From Geoalkalibacter_A sp034189505 (GTDB lineage Bacteria; Desulfobacterota; Desulfuromonadia; Desulfuromonadales; Geoalkalibacteraceae): DNA of 34,435 bases. The stretch covers positions 1 to 34,435 of the forward strand of contig JAXHUR010000032.1 of assembly GCA_034189505.1 (NCBI GenBank), read 5' to 3'. Positions 32,391 to 34,435 of the stretch are shown piece by piece. The notes beneath the pieces are model-generated. The model was not told the origin of the DNA, made no database searches, and saw nothing but the letters and a program-made list of their open reading frames with translations. How positions within the stretch are numbered: the stretch's first letter is position 1; each line of letters opens with the position of its first letter. Both the position numbers and the translations under genes were made by a program.

Positions 32391-32936
32391 TTACTGATGA
32401 TGGCACTGCTCGCAGTTGCCGGCTACCGAGAATGCGGTCGAATCATCATGGCAGGCCCCACAGGATTCCCCTTTTTTCATGCTTTCCATGCTGACCGCAG
32501 GATTGTCGGGTTGGGGCAGGAACAGATCGGGGTGGCATTCAACGCATCCGTATAGGAAGGTGTGTTCGTCATGGCTGAATGTGACATCTTCAAAATCCGG
32601 GATTTCAAAGGAAACATCCCGGGTGGGGTGGCAGGGGCTGCAATTGCCGCTCACTCCGAACGCTTCACGGCCATTGTGGCAGGCGCCGCAACTTTTGCCC
32701 TCCGCCATATCCGCCATGGTAAAGGTGGGATTTTTTTCGGGCTGAATGTGAAAGATGTCGTTGTGACAGATGACGCAGTTATTGCCCAGCACTTCGATGT
32801 GGCGATAATGGCTGAAGCGGACGGAGCCGGTTTCGGCTACTGGTATAAGCACCTCATCGGCGATGCGTTTTGCCGAGGTGTCGAAGGGTGATAACAGAAT
32901 GACCGCGCAGAGCGCGACCGAATACCATTTTTTCAT
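32391..32936 (-). CDS. Periplasmic 6-heme c3/c7-like cytochrome with internal duplication
   Basis: A 181-residue protein with a signal peptide (VALCAVILLSPFDTSA). Six CXXCH motifs are present (CVICH, CGACH, CSPCH, CVECH, CGACH, CEQCH) in two three-heme halves with the same layout: FSH-x-x-H, first heme, 'P-x-x-(T/S)-M-x-x-M-x-x-G-x-SCGACH', then AF-x-V-x-GNC-x-x-CH. Triheme c7-type cytochromes such as PpcA shuttle electrons across the Geobacter periplasm; this is a fused pair of such modules. ATG 32936 has GGAGG 7 nt upstream. It lies between the DUF815 ATPase and the J-domain gene and is not physically linked to the large cytochrome cluster, but could supply it with electrons. Confidence 0.9.
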   Translation of the reverse strand: MKKWYSVALCAVILLSPFDTSAKRIADEVLIPVAETGSVRFSHYRHIEVLGNNCVICHNDIFHIQPEKNPTFTMADMAEGKSCGACHNGREAFGVSGNCSPCHPTRDVSFEIPDFEDVTFSHDEHTFLYGCVECHPDLFLPQPDNPAVSMESMKKGESCGACHDDSTAFSVAGNCEQCHHQ

Positions 32937-33080
32937 GTCAGGTCCTCCTGATGCATGCCGGAACCGAAGGGTGAATGTGTACAGGTCGAAAAGAGTCCGC
33001 TGCTGCAGGCACAGGGGGTTCCATTACGGTTCACGGCTAAATCGGCGGATAATTTACCGGAAAAGGGGGTGGTCATGCAA

Positions 33081-33998
33081 TCACTGATCGTTGTCTGCTT
33101 TTCGGGCCCGGCTCAAGGCCGCCAATCCGAGGCGGCCGGTCAGGTCGTCGACGAACTGATGCGCGACTCGCCCTGAGCGTGACCCGCGGGACAGCGCCCA
33201 GCGGAGAGCTTCCTGTGAGAGGTCTTCATCGCTGATGTTCAACTCTCTCTCGCGGGCCAGGTGACGAACGATGTCGAGATAGTGCGGCTGATCGACGGGA
33301 TAGAAACCAAGCGTTATGCCGAAGCGGTCGGAGAGGGAGAGCTTTTCCGCCACGGCCTCCTCCGGATGAATCTCGACTGAATCGGCGTTGTTATCCAGGC
33401 GTTCCGGCATCAGGTGGCGGCGGTTGGCGGTGGCGTAGATCAGCATATTGGGCGGCGGCGCCTCCAATCCTCCCTGCAGCAGGGTTTTAAGTTCACGATA
33501 GCCGGGCTCGTTCTCATCGAAGGAGAGGTCGTCGCAGAACAGGATGAAGCGGTAGGGCTGGCTTCGCAGCAGGCGCGTGATGGCTGGCAGATGGTAGAGT
33601 TCTTCCTTGTGGACTTCGATCATGCGCAGCCCCTGTTCGGCAAAAACCGGCAGCAGGCTTTTGACCGCGGAGGACTTGCCGGTGCCGCGCTCGCCCCACA
33701 GCAGGATGTTGTTGGCGGGCAGTCCCGCCACGAACTGGTGGGTATTGCGGTGCAGGCGTTCGAGGTGGTCGTCGAGGCCGAGCAACTGCTCGCGCTGCAC
33801 CACGTCCGGATGCTCAAGGGCTTCGAGCTGTCCATCATGGTTCCAGCGGAAGGCGACGGCTGTTCGGAACATCTGCGGATCGGCTTCGATGTCGTCAGAG
33901 AGTTTGCGGGTGAGGAATTCTTCCGTCAGGTCCATCAGCCGATCGATGCGTTCGATCAGAAAATCCCAGTCGAGATTGATTGAATGCAGATTCATCAT
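33081..33998 (-). CDS. DUF815-family AAA-type ATPase
   Basis: A 305-residue cytoplasmic P-loop protein. It has Walker A GERGTGKSSAVKSLL, Walker B FILFCDDLSFDENEPGYREL, and the family-specific blocks LLQGGLEAPPPNMLIYATAN (followed by RRHL), LSLSDRFGITLGFYPVDQPH and ALRWALSRGSRSGRVAHQFV. These match the DUF815 family of predicted ATPases, whose function is not known. The ATG at 33998 has AAGGAG 11 nt upstream; the frame is open back to 34112, but that part passes through repeat-like sequence and has no ribosome binding site. It is probably transcribed alone or with the 6-heme cytochrome 144 nt downstream. Confidence 0.88.
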   Translation of the reverse strand: MMNLHSINLDWDFLIERIDRLMDLTEEFLTRKLSDDIEADPQMFRTAVAFRWNHDGQLEALEHPDVVQREQLLGLDDHLERLHRNTHQFVAGLPANNILLWGERGTGKSSAVKSLLPVFAEQGLRMIEVHKEELYHLPAITRLLRSQPYRFILFCDDLSFDENEPGYRELKTLLQGGLEAPPPNMLIYATANRRHLMPERLDNNADSVEIHPEEAVAEKLSLSDRFGITLGFYPVDQPHYLDIVRHLARERELNISDEDLSQEALRWALSRGSRSGRVAHQFVDDLTGRLGLAALSRARKADNDQ

Positions 33999-34357
33999 GC
34001 GTGATATTTCTCCTTGGTCCAACTCGGATGCTCCACTCAATCTACAGGATATGGGCGTCATGGTAAAGTTCATCCTTTTTGTAGATGTGCCGAGTGGGGG
34101 CGCAACTCCCATGACAGGGGACGCTTTTCGCCATCCCTGCTGCCAGGCATCCTGGGTGTCCCCATGCTTACCTTACCCTTGACTCTATAGATTTTTCTGC
34201 GCCTTTCTTTGTCCTGCTCTCCGCCTCTGCGTTGAAAGGTTGTGGATTTTTTGTTGCATTCTGTTGGTATGCTGGGTATCCTCAAACTTTACGAAGGATG
34301 GTGAAGTGAATAATGCTGCCGTCCGACACCAGAATGCAAGGAAAGCGGGGTGATTCG
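33999..34357. other. Intergenic region between the DUF815 gene and rpsU, with repeat-like remnants
   Basis: About 360 nt between divergent genes. At 34117-34163 GGGGAC ... GTCCCC are inverted ends around a small CCAGG-cat-CCTGG hairpin. At 34190-34240 'ttctgcgcctttctttgtcc...ctccgcctctgcgttgaaa' recalls widespread intergenic repeat debris. An extended -10 candidate for rpsU lies at 34265-34273. No ORF here is convincing. Confidence 0.4.
34265..34273 (+). promoter_or_regulatory. Possible extended -10 promoter element for rpsU
   Basis: TGGTATGCT fits the extended -10 form (TGn followed by TATnnT) about 85 nt upstream of the rpsU start. No good -35 hexamer is seen at 17 nt spacing, which extended -10 promoters can tolerate. 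This is pattern matching only. Confidence 0.3.
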
Positions 34358-34435
34358 GTGGAGATCACGGTTCTCGACAACAACGTCGACAAGGCGATCA
34401 AGGTGCTCAAGCGCAAGCTGCAGCAGGAAGGCCTT
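34358..34435 (+). CDS. rpsU: 30S ribosomal protein bS21 (N-terminal part, cut by window edge)
   Basis: The last 26 codons of the window read EITVLDNNVDKAIKVLKRKL followed by QQEGL after a GTG start. This matches the N-terminus of bS21 in Geobacter-type bacteria, as I remember it. bS21 sits near the anti-Shine-Dalgarno end of 16S rRNA and takes part in initiation. GTG 34358 is chosen because homologues begin Met-Glu-Ile-Thr; an in-frame ATG at 34334 would add eight unrelated residues and lacks a ribosome binding site, whereas a G-rich GGGGTGA precedes the GTG. The C-terminal, arginine-rich half lies outside the window. Confidence 0.88.
   Translation, partial: MEITVLDNNVDKAIKVLKRKLQQEGL

Overview
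The window looks like a chromosomal segment of a Desulfuromonadota bacterium (Geobacter / Desulfuromonas / Pelobacter type). The reasons are the density of multiheme c-type cytochromes (62 canonical CXXCH motifs in five genes), NHL-repeat proteins mixed with cytochromes, a Liv-IorAB-PaaK aromatic-acid cluster, and a bS21 N-terminus of the sequence type I recall from Geobacter. GC is high, so long antisense ORFs are common and nearly all are shadows. I saw no rRNA, tRNA, CRISPR array or intact insertion sequence.

Region A (13607 down to 1, minus strand, running off the left edge) is an eleven-gene, tightly spaced and partly overlapping cluster for an outer-surface cytochrome system. In transcription order it holds: an NHL propeller fused to a SPOR domain; a 12-heme cytochrome; a 700-residue outer-membrane beta-barrel with an inserted discoidin-like segment; three consecutive proteins with CsgG/TolB-N-like domains (two lipoproteins and one secreted protein with an Ig-like domain); a large SurA/PpiC-type periplasmic chaperone; a 26-heme and a 16-heme modular cytochrome; a second NHL protein; and the N-terminal part of a cytochrome whose heme layout recalls extracellular OmcS/OmcE-type proteins. 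I infer a porin-cytochrome conduit, or a dedicated folding and export apparatus for an extracellular cytochrome. The CsgG-like trio is the part I cannot match to a described electron-conduit locus.

Region B (21130 down to 13822, minus strand) combines a branched-chain/aromatic amino acid ABC transporter (LivH, LivM, LivG, LivF) with indolepyruvate:ferredoxin oxidoreductase (IorA, IorB) and a phenylacetate-CoA ligase. LivF and the ligase are one continuous reading frame. The likely job is uptake of aromatic amino acids or their keto acids and conversion to aryl-CoA thioesters. No LivK binding protein is present. A nested GC-rich inverted repeat of a widespread intergenic type lies between livH and iorA.

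Region C (21309 to 24696, plus strand) is housekeeping: phosphoserine phosphatase with ACT domains (serB), tRNA(Met) cytidine acetate ligase (tmcAL), and a CxxCxxCC protein followed by a good intrinsic terminator. A convergent OmpA-domain lipoprotein with a long helical region (26317 to 24827, minus) faces it.

Region D (26791 to 30141, plus strand) is a complete bacterial N-degron module: clpS, clpA and aat. Region E (33998 down to 30133, minus strand) holds a DUF815-type AAA ATPase, a 6-heme c3/c7-like cytochrome, a J-domain protein of unknown role and an RdgC-like protein whose 3' end overlaps aat. The right edge cuts the first 26 codons of rpsU (plus strand).
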